From NCBI GenBank assembly GCA_017591395.1, contig WEDG01000466.1, positions 62,001 to 126,000 on the forward strand: a DNA stretch of 64,000 bases, given 5' to 3'. Numbering within the stretch: the first letter of the stretch is position 1; each line of letters starts with the position of its first letter. The position numbers were made by a program, and so were the translations under genes. Shown here piece after piece: positions 33,365 through 45,100 of the stretch. This DNA is from Schistocephalus solidus (Eukaryota > Platyhelminthes > Cestoda > Diphyllobothriidea > Diphyllobothriidae). A model generated the notes under the pieces. The model did no database searches. It was not told the origin of the DNA and saw nothing but the letters and a program-made list of their open reading frames with translations.

Positions 33365-33949
33365 GTCAATTGCGCGGAGACTTGATACAAACCTTCCGTA
33401 TCGTGCGTGGCATGGATTGCACCCTCCTATGTGATGGCTTTTTCCAACTTGCCACTACGAAAAATCTCCGAGGTCATCCATTCAAACTAAGTATGCCCCA
33501 AGTAATATTGGGTGTGTGGAAGTATTTTTTCACCAACCGTGTCGTGGAACCGTGGAATAACCTACCTGCGGCGATTGTAATGTCTTAGTCTGTGAATACA
33601 TTCAAAAATCAGCTTGACATACATATTGTATTTTATTTTATTCATTTATTGCCAGTTTACAGGCAAGGTCAAAAAATATATACAGAAGAGGGTCAAGCTG
33701 ACAGTGAAAAAAATCCTGATCGTTGTTTCAGGTGTTTTCAGGAGAAAAATCAATATGTTGCAGCACCCCAAAGACCATGTGACTACTTAACTTTAACAAT
33801 ATCAGTGTACCACGAAAATCTGCCTGCATTCACTTGATTGTAACTTCTTTTCATTGCTTCTAATTCTTGCTATTGTGATGTTACAAATAGGGATTTCAAA
33901 GGCGTAAGCGTATTTCCCTCAAATACACGGAACTGAACTGAACCGAGCA
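33365..33949 (+). mobile_element. CR1-like LINE, 5'-truncated, nested in older CR1
   Basis: Encodes LRGDLIQTFRIVRGMD, LRGHPFKLSM, VEPWNNLPAAIVMS, then after a stop VNTFKNQLDIHI, i.e. the CR1 ORF2 C-terminus. The 3' end (about 33915-33949) reads ATTTCCCTCAAATACACG followed by GAACTGAACTGAAC, the family's 5-bp tail. The endonuclease of the host copy is interrupted here and resumes directly after the tail. Confidence 0.8.
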
Positions 33950-34336
33950 TGCGCAGTGTCCAAAGTATGCCCTCGATCACCATCTTCTAAAGACAACACT
34001 TGAAGCTCATCTCACACAACATGGAGTTGTTCCAACGAGAGCACTGTGAGGATAACAGGCTAGTTCTCTAGATGTCGTCCTCATTAAGGACCCTGACAGT
34101 ATAGCTTCTCCCACTTAGTCGAAGTTATCATGCAGTACTTTCAGGGGAGTGAGGTTTTTATTCTTTACCATCTGCAATAAATGAAACAAGGCCCAATCTA
34201 TGGTGAGGAGTCTTTTTCCAAATGAGAACTGATGCATCATGAATAGATGGGAACTTCTCTTCTCCGCGAACGTCATTGAGGACAGAATATTATCTAAGGA
34301 GTGATTTGAATCTTATAAAATGCCCTTGACCGTTAT

Positions 34337-36645
34337 AAATAAATAAATTGTATATTTAAGGCCCAGAGGGCCCCATCATTACAAACTTAGTACCGTGGTG
34401 TAAATAAATACAAAGTGGATAATTGCTGCACTATGTGAGCATCCATATGAACAGCAGAAATGAGTTGTATGGTAAACATATCCGATTCAAAAAGCTTTGC
34501 CATTTTTAAAACAAAAGTCAACAATCTTTGGCATATACGGTGAACTGAAAAAGAAGCAGTAAAAAAACTCCTAGGGTTAAATCGGAGGCGGAGTTCGGCG
34601 AGCCGCCAATTTAAAAAAAAATAGGAGAAAAAAACTGCTTCACTAAAAAATTAATAGCTAAATGCAATGGGATAGTATTGTGATGTTGCTGACTACGTAT
34701 GAGGGTTCGGGACGCTCCTTGTCGGGTGAGAGATAATATAGTAGTCAGAGCTACTGATTATAAACACCAGTGGAGGTGAGAGAGGATGAAATCATCGTAG
34801 ACAACATGGTCGAAACGAAGACGGGACAGTAGAGGTCACGAGATCATCATCGAGATGCGACCTTGCTGACTGTATAGTCCATCACCAAAGAGGTGAAACC
34901 ATCAGAACCCACCTCGATCATCAACAGAACCTGGAGGCTATCGTCAGGGTTGCAATTCGGAGGTTAGTTTGAAGGTTGTCAAGAGTTGGCAATGCTAGTT
35001 TAAAAGGAGGGGAAGAAAAAGTAAATGTAAATGCAAAGATTGACTCTGCAGAGGATGATGGAAATATAATAAGAGACCAATATAATATCAAGGGAGCTGC
35101 ATCAAATACCAGGAGGACCCTTTTCAAAATCCAAAAGTTGCGAGTTTGGGAAGGAAACAGACAATAAGGACTTTATATCTTCTGAAGTTAAATGTTTGCG
35201 TAATTTGGTTTTGAAAATAGCTAATGTAGACGACAACCTAATTTGCAGTGGTAGATTATTCCATATGAAAGCATATTTGGAGGCAAAAACTGAGACTGGT
35301 TAGTTGTGGAGCTATAGGGGTGGTTAAATGATCATGGAGGAATTACGAGTGGCATAGGGTCGATTTACCGGAGTGAGAGCGTTAATTCGTGGGAGATTTG
35401 GGCTAGAGTTAACGCGAAACAGGAAGCAGAGACCGGCTTCGAGTCTTCTAACCCACAGAAATTTAATGTTTGCTAACTGGCATCTATCCGTATAGGAGAT
35501 ACTGGATCCAGGAAGAGAAAATAGTCTTCGAGTAAAAACCCTCTGGACTTTTTCAATCTTACTGCGGTCAGAGGCGTTCATCAGCCCAAATAGGGGACAG
35601 CAGTATTCGATGATAGGAAGAACAAACATGCGGTACAGGTCTAACTTCATTTCCGGAAGGAAGAAATTATGCGATATAAAACCACATATCTGTGTAGCCT
35701 TTGGAGAAATTCGATCTGCATGAGGCGATAATGCTAGGTTGTTTGTGTAACTAAGACCTAAGTCTTTTATGGTTGATCGTTCTAAAAGTGTACTATTGAA
35801 ATGCGAGGAGTCCAGGAAGCTTAGCGGGGCCAAAACACAAAAAACTACTCTTGGATAAAGAAAACTCCACCTGCTAAGTACAGCTTCAACGTGAGAGCAT
35901 AAGTAGATCAGTGTTGATTTTATCAACGCAACTATTGGCAGTGTCTTTAGAAAATGAATAAATGCACTTTAGATCGTCAGCGTAAACAAAAGTTTGTGAA
36001 TTTGTGAGTAAAGCTGAAATTTTATTTATGTACAGAATAAAGAGAAGGGGACCTAGAACCGTGCCTTGAAAAACGCCACTCGTGATCGGCTGAGGCGTCG
36101 AATAGCTATTACCTACTAAGACCTTCTGGCTGCGGTTAGACAAGTAGGAACCAATGAAGTCAAGGAGAGGAGGCCGGATGCCGAGGGCTTCCACTTTCAC
36201 AAGAAGACGTTTGTGCGGTACCTTGTCAAAGGCTTTGCTCATGTCAAAGTAGATCACAACCACTGACTGTTGCTCGTTACGAAGGGAAGTGACGAGGTTA
36301 AGAAAAGCTAAGTGACACGCTTCGCATGATCTCCCAGGTAGAAAACCATATTGCGAGTCGCTTAAAAGCTTATTTTCTAGGCAAAAGTCGAGAATTTGAT
36401 TAAAAATAATTTTTTCAAGAAGTTTTGCGAGAGCCGGGGTTTTGTGAACGCCTCGATAATTATTTACGTCCGAATGAGATCCCGACTTGAAGACAGGAAG
36501 AATAATAGATGTCTTCCGTGAGTCAGGAAAGAATCCGTTTAAAAGATAAACTGTGAATACATGGCTAAGCGATCTGGGAAAGCTCGGCACTCTCTTAATA
36601 ACTGAGTTTGGAATACCGTCAGTCCCCTGGAATACCGTCCGTTAT
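34337..36645 (-). mobile_element. Second LINE family (Jockey/CR1-superfamily-like), 5'-truncated, nested
   Basis: Minus-strand coding in two overlapping pieces (36590-35886 and 35926-35324). The RT shows SRKTSIILPVFKSGSHSDVN, YGFLPGRSCEACHLAF, IYFDMSKAFDKVPHKRLL, TSGVFQGTVLGPLLFILYIN and the catalytic FVYADDLKCIYSF. The C-terminus shows TIKDLGLSY, YRMFVLPIIEYCCPLFG and KIEKVQRVFTRRLF. A 3' UTR of about 1 kb ends in a TTTA-type tail at about 34337-34350 (AATAAATAAAT on +). It starts in the middle of ORF2, so it is a truncated copy, and it is less decayed than the CR1 it sits in. Confidence 0.85.
35324..36590 (-). pseudogene. RT ORF of the second LINE family, one frameshift
   Basis: The two long frames overlap near 35886-35926. 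One frameshift there would be enough to separate what was a single ORF2 C-terminal half. Fingers are absent, unlike the RTE family, and the catalytic box is YADD rather than FADD. Confidence 0.8.
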
Positions 36646-37320
36646 CAAAATTTATTATATCCGACCATTCACAGCGGCTAACGTGAGATCTAAAAAGAGA
36701 GTTTAACAAGAAAAGAAGGCTTTGGAAGAAATAAGTGGGTCTGATGAAAATTTAGCCTTTTAAGCATACGAAATTCAAAGAGCAAGTAAAAAGTTTGATA
36801 CTCAAAAGATGACGCAATTACGAGAAGGATTGGCTCCTCTAGCAGTTCATAATCCCAAATTACTCTAAAGCTATTTAAGAAAGAGCACCCTTCACAGAAA
36901 TCCTATTTCTGTTGTGAGACATGATGACCATTTCCGGATATCTGAAATTACAAACTAAGCCAAAATTTTCTCAGTTCTTTAAAGCGGTCTTCGGCAGAAA
37001 AGCCGTTTTCGTTCCCTCCAGTAACGAGAACAGAGGATGGTCAATTATTCATGATACGCCCTTTCGAGTCGAGGTGGTCTTTGAAGTACTAAAAAGTTTC
37101 AAGAAATGTTAATCACGTAGTCCCAATGAGATTCCAGCTACCTGCTCCTACAGCTTGTTCGAGAGCTGGCCAAACACCTATCAATACGGTGCAAGAAATC
37201 GTTTGACACTAAAATTATTCCTACAGACTGGAAAACAGCACGCATTACCCCACTAAGCAAAATCGGTAGTCGTATACTTACTCCAGACTGCAGGACTGTC
37301 AGTCTGACCTCAATATGTTG

Positions 37321-38873
37321 GTAGGTTATAGGTGCACCTCAGCACACTGACGTTTTTCTGTTCCTTCCTGAGGTAATCACTATTGAAGTGGTACGTGTCA
37401 TCCCAAATGTAAAGAAATAAACAGTATAATAGAAGCGATACGAATAAATTGACTGTTTATTGTCTTTCTAACAAGCACTATTAAATAGGGAGGGTGGGGC
37501 TGAAGACCACCCCAGTGAGGGGAATCAACCTGTAGTGGACTGCAGAGAACAACCCGTCCTGATAAAAACATAATTGGGAGGGGTGGAGCTGGGGACAACC
37601 ACCAAGGTGGGGACAAACTATGCAGATACACTTTACTTAACCATTATCTGCCAGGAATTCCAGGCTCTCAAGTATTAAACAAATTAAGTCTTGGGAGGCC
37701 GTTACACCGTTTTCGCTGCTGATAGTTTAGGCGCGTCAATTAAAGGTCACACTTATTGAGGACGCTTGTTAAATTGGAATTCATATAATGTTATTGTAAG
37801 TGGCAAAATGCTAGCTTTACGCGGAGGAAAATTCTGCAAAGTTTTGGTACAATTTTAACGACAAAAATAGCACTTCAAATCGTATATATAAACTTTCTAA
37901 ACATTATTCAGTACGTACCTCTTGCATAAGCTGCAGATTTTTCATTGAAAATTGAGTGGCAATATCCATGAAACTTTCTTTTAAATTATAATATATTTCA
38001 ATTTCTTATCACTTGCTACAGGAATGGCCTTCGCACTTAGTATAGGCTGGCTAGAGATCTAAATTTTGCGAATATTGCCAGTAGTTCGTCATTAGTTAAA
38101 ATAAAATATTCCTTAAATATAAATGTTGAATTGCAGTCGAAAATTTAAGCGAATACTAACATGCTTTAAAGTTCTGAACGTTCTGCCTAAACACTTGTCT
38201 TTTCTCAAGAGTGATATTTACACTTAATGTTACCTACCTTTTTATGGTGAATCATATCATAAACGGTATGGTACATTAATGCATTAATGGTATAAATCTG
38301 TATACCAGTTATGCATTTATAATAGTTTATGTCACCACGCTGTTGTCAAATAAAAGTATTACAACAATTTACTTTATTATCTTTAATCTTTAAAGTGATG
38401 GGTAATTTTCATCCTCATTTATCCCTTTAGGATACAGAGAATAATAGTACTTGTTACTTCTCTGTATTTTCTACTATATTTTTACAAACAACTATATCAT
38501 GCTTGCAGTCAGGACACAATTCAGGTAAATATATGCCATTTTCAGATTTATATATATTGTACTTTGTTTTCTTGCTGCTTAGAGTTATTGAATACTAAAA
38601 CAATTAGAAATTTCCAATATTCATACTCACATGCGTCTTTCATATGGGAGTTTTGCCTTCATGAACGTTCGTGAATAAAATGCCGATAAATGCCAAAGCA
38701 TGTGATAGCCAGGCTGATTATGCAAACACAGCCAGCAGCCAACATTGACTTTTTACTTGTCAGTTTGAAATATTATTTCAATTTTGAATTTCCGAAAAAT
38801 TGCTTGTATTTGTCACTTTTCATTTATTGTTCACATGGTAAATTGTTTGCACTAAAATTTGTCTTCGATTTAG
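37321..38873. other. Interval, AT-rich; small GC-rich duplicated unit inside
   Basis: Mostly AT-rich with no coding homology. At 37486-37615 two similar blocks (GGGAGGGTGGGGCTGAAGAC and GGGAGGGGTGGAGCTGGGGA) each followed by ACCACC..GTGGGG-like sequence lie about 85 bp apart, a two-unit local duplication. The rest may be promoter or intron of the LARGE-type gene. Confidence 0.4.
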
Positions 38874-39161
38874 AAGTTTATGGCAAAAGAACAGAAACAT
38901 ACAAAGGGACAGTTCCAAAAAAACGCAACGGACATTCATATAGCTCAAGTTATTGTCGGAGTTGCACAGTGCCGTTTCGAGGTAGTTACTCTTAAGAGTA
39001 TACTGAGCAATTGGAAAACCAAACGAAAGCGCAGTGAACGACAGCAATTATATTTGCATATAATATGTGATGCAAAGTCAAAAGTAATTATGAATACGGT
39101 ATTGCAAACGTGGCTACTAACGAATGTGCACTACACATTTCATGTGTTTTCGAACTATGAG
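38874..39161 (+). CDS. LARGE: LARGE exon (GT8 N-terminal strands)
   Basis: Encodes MAKEQKHTKGQF, IHIAQVIVGVAQ, VVTLKSIL, LHIICDAKSK and VLQTWLL, matching the start of the LARGE GT8 domain. An ATG lies at 38880, but the acceptor TTTAG at 38873 and the missing membrane anchor make an internal exon more likely. The donor (gag|gtttgt, 39161/39162) is weak but gives the right phase. Confidence 0.82.
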
Positions 39162-42100
39162 GTTTGTTCATATGTGTGCATAAATTAAAACAATGCTTAT
39201 ACACCATTTCTTCATCTGTGTAAAAGTTTAAAATGATTAACATATGAAAATCAAATATGCGGGATTTAACCTTCGATTGTTAAATAATACGGAAAAAAAT
39301 TTCACACCATTCAACATAGTTTACAACTTGAAAGAGGTTAATAGATGAAAAAAATAAAACATAAGCTAAACAAGGAAGCCAAAGCGCATAAACTAAAAAG
39401 ATGCATTTAACAGCCCATAAAAAAGGAAAAAAAACAAAGAAGATTGTGTGCGTCAATATCTGTAAGCTACTAATGAATGCCCGAGGTAATTGAATGTATT
39501 CGATTTTATTAGGCTATATACGCATATCGAAATGTACCCTGACGTATTTATACATTTATTAAAATAGCAATCGGAACTAACTATACATACTATGTCATAA
39601 GGACTTTAAAAGATGTTGCTTCCCAAAAAATCCTTCATAATATTGCGGTATGGGTTACTGCATATAATATTTTTATGACTTTATCAACATTCATTTTACT
39701 GTCATGTTGTCAAGATTTCTCTCGACTCGGCTTGTGCGCTCAAATATACCATGCATAATTTTATTAAATAAAAGGACATAAGAGTAAGAAAGTTCAAATT
39801 AAATTTAAAAATTGCTAATTTTCCGTACAATGCGCAATTACGCACTATGCTGGAGAGACAGGATCACAACCGAGAATTTCATTTTGAAATATGAAATGCA
39901 TTGGCTGACGGTGAACCAGGTTCCAAAACATCTGTCACAATAAGCGTTTCGAAATAATAACTGAAATAAATGAAGCCTTTCATTTTTTATTTGCCTATGA
40001 AGACCCTTCCGAATTTTCACGAACCAACACCAATACCGAACATTGCACTTCGTTGAGCCTCTTTTACTTTTGAAAAAATTGTGCAGTCCTAAAAGTCGAG
40101 CCATCTTTTTAAAAAGAGGTATTCTTTAGCGTTTTACCTCAGCGAGATTTTTATTGCTACTACATAGCTTTGCTCCTTTTTGCAAGAATGTAACTTGGAT
40201 ACCATACCATATACAGACATCATGAACCCCTTGCTTGAGCGAGATATTAAAAAAAAGAAATTTATCCTTTTCTTTCAGCAAAAGACCGCTTGGATGCATA
40301 GTTCACATTATTCTGCCACTTCGGCTACCTTGCGCCTTTATCTCCCTGAAATCTTGGATACCGCTATTCGGAAAGTGAGTGTTTTGGACGATTAACAACC
40401 TGCGGCTTCGGTCAATTAGCACTTCATATTTCAGAAGGCGTTTTGTTCTGTCAACAATTTCCTAGTTTAAACTTAGTTGTCAAGTTTCCAATCGCCTATT
40501 ATGAATTAAAAATGAATTTCTTCTCAAAAAAATACAGTTAATTCAACTTGTTCATACATGAATGGTGCCTATCACTGAGTATACCGCATTTGACATATTT
40601 CCTGGTTTCTTGTTATGGATTGGAAAAATTGCTCCTTTGAACTAACGATGTACGGCCCTATAATACGGTGGACTGCAACCGAGTAACCTGGGAATGCCAC
40701 CAGAGCCACCGGTGGATGTTTTGAAAAATAATAAACATGAATCCAGGGGATTAGTCTCCAGTAACCTAGGTCCGATAATCGATTAATCTTTTGAGTTCAT
40801 GGTTAAGCGGGCTCATATGAAATTTTCTGGATAATTGACCAGTATATACCCAAGGCGATTATTAGTCAATTTTGCTGCAGCATTTACTCATAGACATGGC
40901 AGAGAGATAAAGGCTTCACAAACATCCTACCGATAACTTGTAAGCACTGGAAAGTTACTCAAGTGAGCTGAACAATCCTGGTAAAGGACTGATAAGAAGA
41001 CAAATAATTACGAATGTATGTTAATGAGCCAGCTTTAGCGATACACAAGCTCTTCCGAAGGGCCCACGTTGTAAACCGACCAAGTGCAAGAATTTCACTG
41101 GTTGGAAAATTGCGGATCAATTAAGTTCCCACAAATAACTGCTTCTGTTAGGATCAAAATGTTCAAGTTCAGGCTTATTCTTGTTATCGAGAATGCCATC
41201 AACAATGCTGAAATAATGAAAGAATATCCTACTGCGGACGCCCTTTTAAATCACCTGTTTGTATATTTGGGTACCTGCTTGTCCATCGCAACATGGTTGG
41301 AAACCAGTACGAGGAGACCCTCGTGCTACACTTCCGCCCGGATTACCCTGAATCTTTTGTTCACATAGTCAAGAAGTGCATGGAACATTGCCTTCATATG
41401 TCCGCCCTGAGTAATCCCAACATCATCTGTTGATAACAAATTGCAGTGCGAGTGTTCTTTCGGGACCTACGCGATGGACATGAACCTACATAGCACCATC
41501 GGATCGCTCACTCAAATCACAGGTTGGTGGGGCGTAGTAGGCTTGGTTGTGTCGTTCACCGTTTTTTTCTGCGAACTGGTAATGTGCACGTGTAAATAGG
41601 TTGCTCAGTGGATAACAGTGTCTGAGGTTGCAAGAATTATGACAAGGAAGAACAGGAGCTTATGTCGTCTGCAGGACCATAATCAATGATGTAGACTCAT
41701 CAGAACGTGTATTGTTCACCAGAACAATGATCTACGTAGTTCATAACCGTCTTCCAAACCGCAAGCTCTGATGAAATTCTGGTTTTTGCTCATTATCCAC
41801 CTAAATTACGTCAATCAGTACAGTTGCGGTCTTACCAGATAAAGCAATTTAGCATAAAGCAAACGGAGAAATTTAAACCAACTAGAAAAAAAGTTGATAA
41901 TTTTGACAACCACAATGGCCCAAACGATCACCAGTTAGAAAGTTTGACCGATTCAATTAACTGAACATGGTAAAATTTTCGTTTTCAGGTTATATCCATA
42001 GACACTGACGTCCTATTCCTGGATGATATCTCTGAACTGTGGGACTTAATATATGAAGCCGATGAAAATCAGGTACGAATGCTCGAGTGATCTGCTAGCA

Positions 42101-45100
42101 GGCTTGCTCTTTATAACCGCATTTTGTGTATATTTTCTACATGGCTCCTTGGAGTGTTAAATAGTTTTTAAATTCACGAATAATTTAGAATTCCTTTGGC
42201 ATTGTATTTGCTTCTGGTGGTTGCAAAATACAATCTCGGAGCTTTTTATATAAGGAAAATCACAAATCGTACCACCCTTTCAGAAAGTGCTCTCAAGAGA
42301 TTATAACATTTTGTACTATGTATGAAATTTACTATATGCATGGAAATACAGGTATCCGAAGATATTAAATTAAAAGAGAAGAACTTATTTTGGAAAATAC
42401 AAATATTAATGCGTAAATTTTCGCAACCGGTATCCCAGCTTGTTGTTAGACTTTGTGATGTGTACAAGAACAATTAACTAAATAACCATGCCTAACAGAA
42501 GATTCTTCGATTGTGCGATGGTTGCGCAAATATGCATTAAGTGCAGTTTGTCATCCCGTCATGATTGGTCATGCTCATTTGAATTTGTCCTTGAGAATTT
42601 TGATGTGACGTCTAAATCGATAGGCCAATTGATGCGTGCCTCATTCGAGTGCATTGTTTCCAGGACTTTGCAAACTTTCTTGATTGGGCAGTTGCCCACA
42701 ATCCGAGTGCTCTACCATGCGAATTATAACCCGATTTCCAGTGTGCGCGTGGCAACTTGGAATGAATGGTCTCATCTTCTGACCGCTTACTGATGTTCGC
42801 GTATGCGAGTTGGGACGGATTTCCATGTTTGCCCACAATAAATAGCTAGGAAACTGGAACGTGGGATTTTTTAGACAACACGTATTTTATCATGATAACC
42901 AAGCCTGTCCTTCAGTGTACAAGCTATTAGCTCCGTTTTGAACGTGAATTCAATTTCTGGAAAAGTAGAGTTGAGATTATTGCGAAACAGATATAAGTGT
43001 TTTCCCTTGATGATGAAAACTTTATCATCAACATAGCACGTACGCATTATAATTAAAATTAAACCTACCCAGAACTATTTGAATGGAAATTCCATTACAA
43101 CTATCATAATAACAAACTTTTATAAACTGAATACCACCCTCTCTTCTCATATTAAATTGAAATAGATGTGGGTACTTCAAAATGAATACCAGAAGAGGCA
43201 TCGTATGCATATTTTCCGTTAAATATATTTCACTTTCAAAAATTACCGAAAATCACCAAGGAAAATATCTACTATCTGTGATGCCATTTTTTAGAATGCG
43301 GTTTTCTGAGGCAGTTAAATAGGAGCGTATTCAACAGCCGGTTACCTGGTGTGTCTGAAATACACTGTTGATATATTGCATGCTAATCGATTTAAGGACA
43401 GCAGATAAGTAATATTTTCGAATCGGAAACACTCCAAATAATCGGTTAATATTTTATGGGATTGACCATGCACCGTATGTGAGAAATCGATGTTTGCATA
43501 TTAGATCGCAATCTATATCCCCCGAAAACGTCTATGAAGGCGAATGGACGAACCAAATAGTATTTGTATTGCCGTTTCGTAATATTCTTCGTTTCCATCA
43601 TCGTTGTAGTTCTTTAGGCAAGGAACACATAGACCTCCGCTAAGTGGGCATATGAGCCAACTTTGCGAAGTGAGAGTCAGCCATCAACGCTCACTTCCAC
43701 CCCATACCCAGGGCCTTGTCGAGCACGCCTTACCCAAATGCCTCGATGATAGACAACCTGTTACAACTGACCTATTCCAACGGGTAATAGCAGACTTCCG
43801 GAAGATCCTTATCAGGCTGCTAAAATAAGACTGTGACATTCTTATGCCTACATGCGCTGAATGAAATAACCATGCCTGGCAGTTCGACCGTCGATTTCGA
43901 CGAGGTCCACCGTATGCTCCACACCAGGAGGTGCAGGGACGGTGACTTGCGCGTGAATTAGTTTTAAGTGATAGTAGCCTTGCGCTGAAACTACCGCACT
44001 CTCTCCTCCTCCCCCACCTGAGCCCGGTGTCAAGACAGAGTCAAAAAGACCGGAGATGGGAGAGGGCGCATGTGGCTGGCGCGGCCGAAGCCGCCCCTGG
44101 GCGTGCCACAACACCTGGCTCGGATCCCATGGAGTGGGAGTGCCATAAAGGCCACATTAAGAAGGAGCCATCGCAACCTGACTCTCAGTCCGTTAGTCAG
44201 CCACTCCACACACAAAACACACATTGGGCTGACCACGCGGTCCGAGTTATCCCGTCAGTTGACAACCTTCCAATCCACGTCTTTAAGCGCACCGTGATAA
44301 GTTCAAGCACGTCAGATTGTTTCTAGTGAGAAAAATACACTGAGCTCTCGACCTCACTTTCTTCCCCACCCCCACAATCAGACCACTGTCCGAGCCGGTC
44401 AGTTGTCTGATGCGGAAGCAGGCGCAGCTGCTGGTGACCTCGTCTACGCGTACTACGTACACGACCTGGCCCCCCCAAACACAAGCACGAGGATTTAACA
44501 CAACAGGGGGTTGAACGGCTTACATCTCACATGTGTGAGATAGCCAGAGGTCACGTTAAGAAGGAGCCATCGCAACCATACCCTGACATACCTAGACACT
44601 GTGGAAGCGCTGATCCTCAAGGGTGCACAGCGTCGTCGCGAGTCACGTGATGACCAAATATTTGAGCAATTGAAAAAAAAAGTCCGTGTAAATGACCCTC
44701 ATTAAGTGGAAATCTAGTTAACAGTCTGCCCTTTCACTATCTTCCTTAACAAAAGATTTCGGTGCTATCATAGGACGCTATGTTCACCACAAGTGATGTT
44801 AGAGTAGGAAACGTTATTGCCTCCTTTGAATTGACATTCCGGAGGTGTGATTGAGACGACTTGCTCGAAACTGCAATGTGACAACGGATTTTGACTTCAC
44901 ACCTCCAACTCAAAACTCGAAGGGTGATTGGGAAAGCAGAAAATCGAGAAAAACGGGCAAAAGCAAAGATAAAGTATGTGGGTACCCCGACCGCCGAGAA
45001 ATGGGACTCAAGTCCGTTATGAATAGGAGTAAATAATGGAACAAACTGCGAAGCCCGTTGAAATACAAGGAGACTTATGCGAGTTCGCCTACCAGAAAAA

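Larger units (their letters stand above)
32860..37320 (+). mobile_element. Old CR1-like LINE, split by two later insertions
   Basis: Three colinear pieces. Piece 1 (32860-33364): endonuclease start with LKFLYINTHNLFLNSMN, ITETWL and the NAPVI-WNDLQGP region. Piece 2 (33950-34330): endonuclease continuation with LDHHLLKTTLEAHLTQHG, SSLDVVLIKDPDSI and ELLFSANVIEDRI. Piece 3 (36655-37320): NKKRRLWKK, VKSLILKR, FFKAVFGRKAVFVPSSNENR and the RT start EIPATCS/IIPTDWKTARITPLSK. Between pieces 1 and 2 lies a younger CR1 tail, and between 2 and 3 another LINE on the minus strand. All pieces carry stops and frameshifts. Confidence 0.75.
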
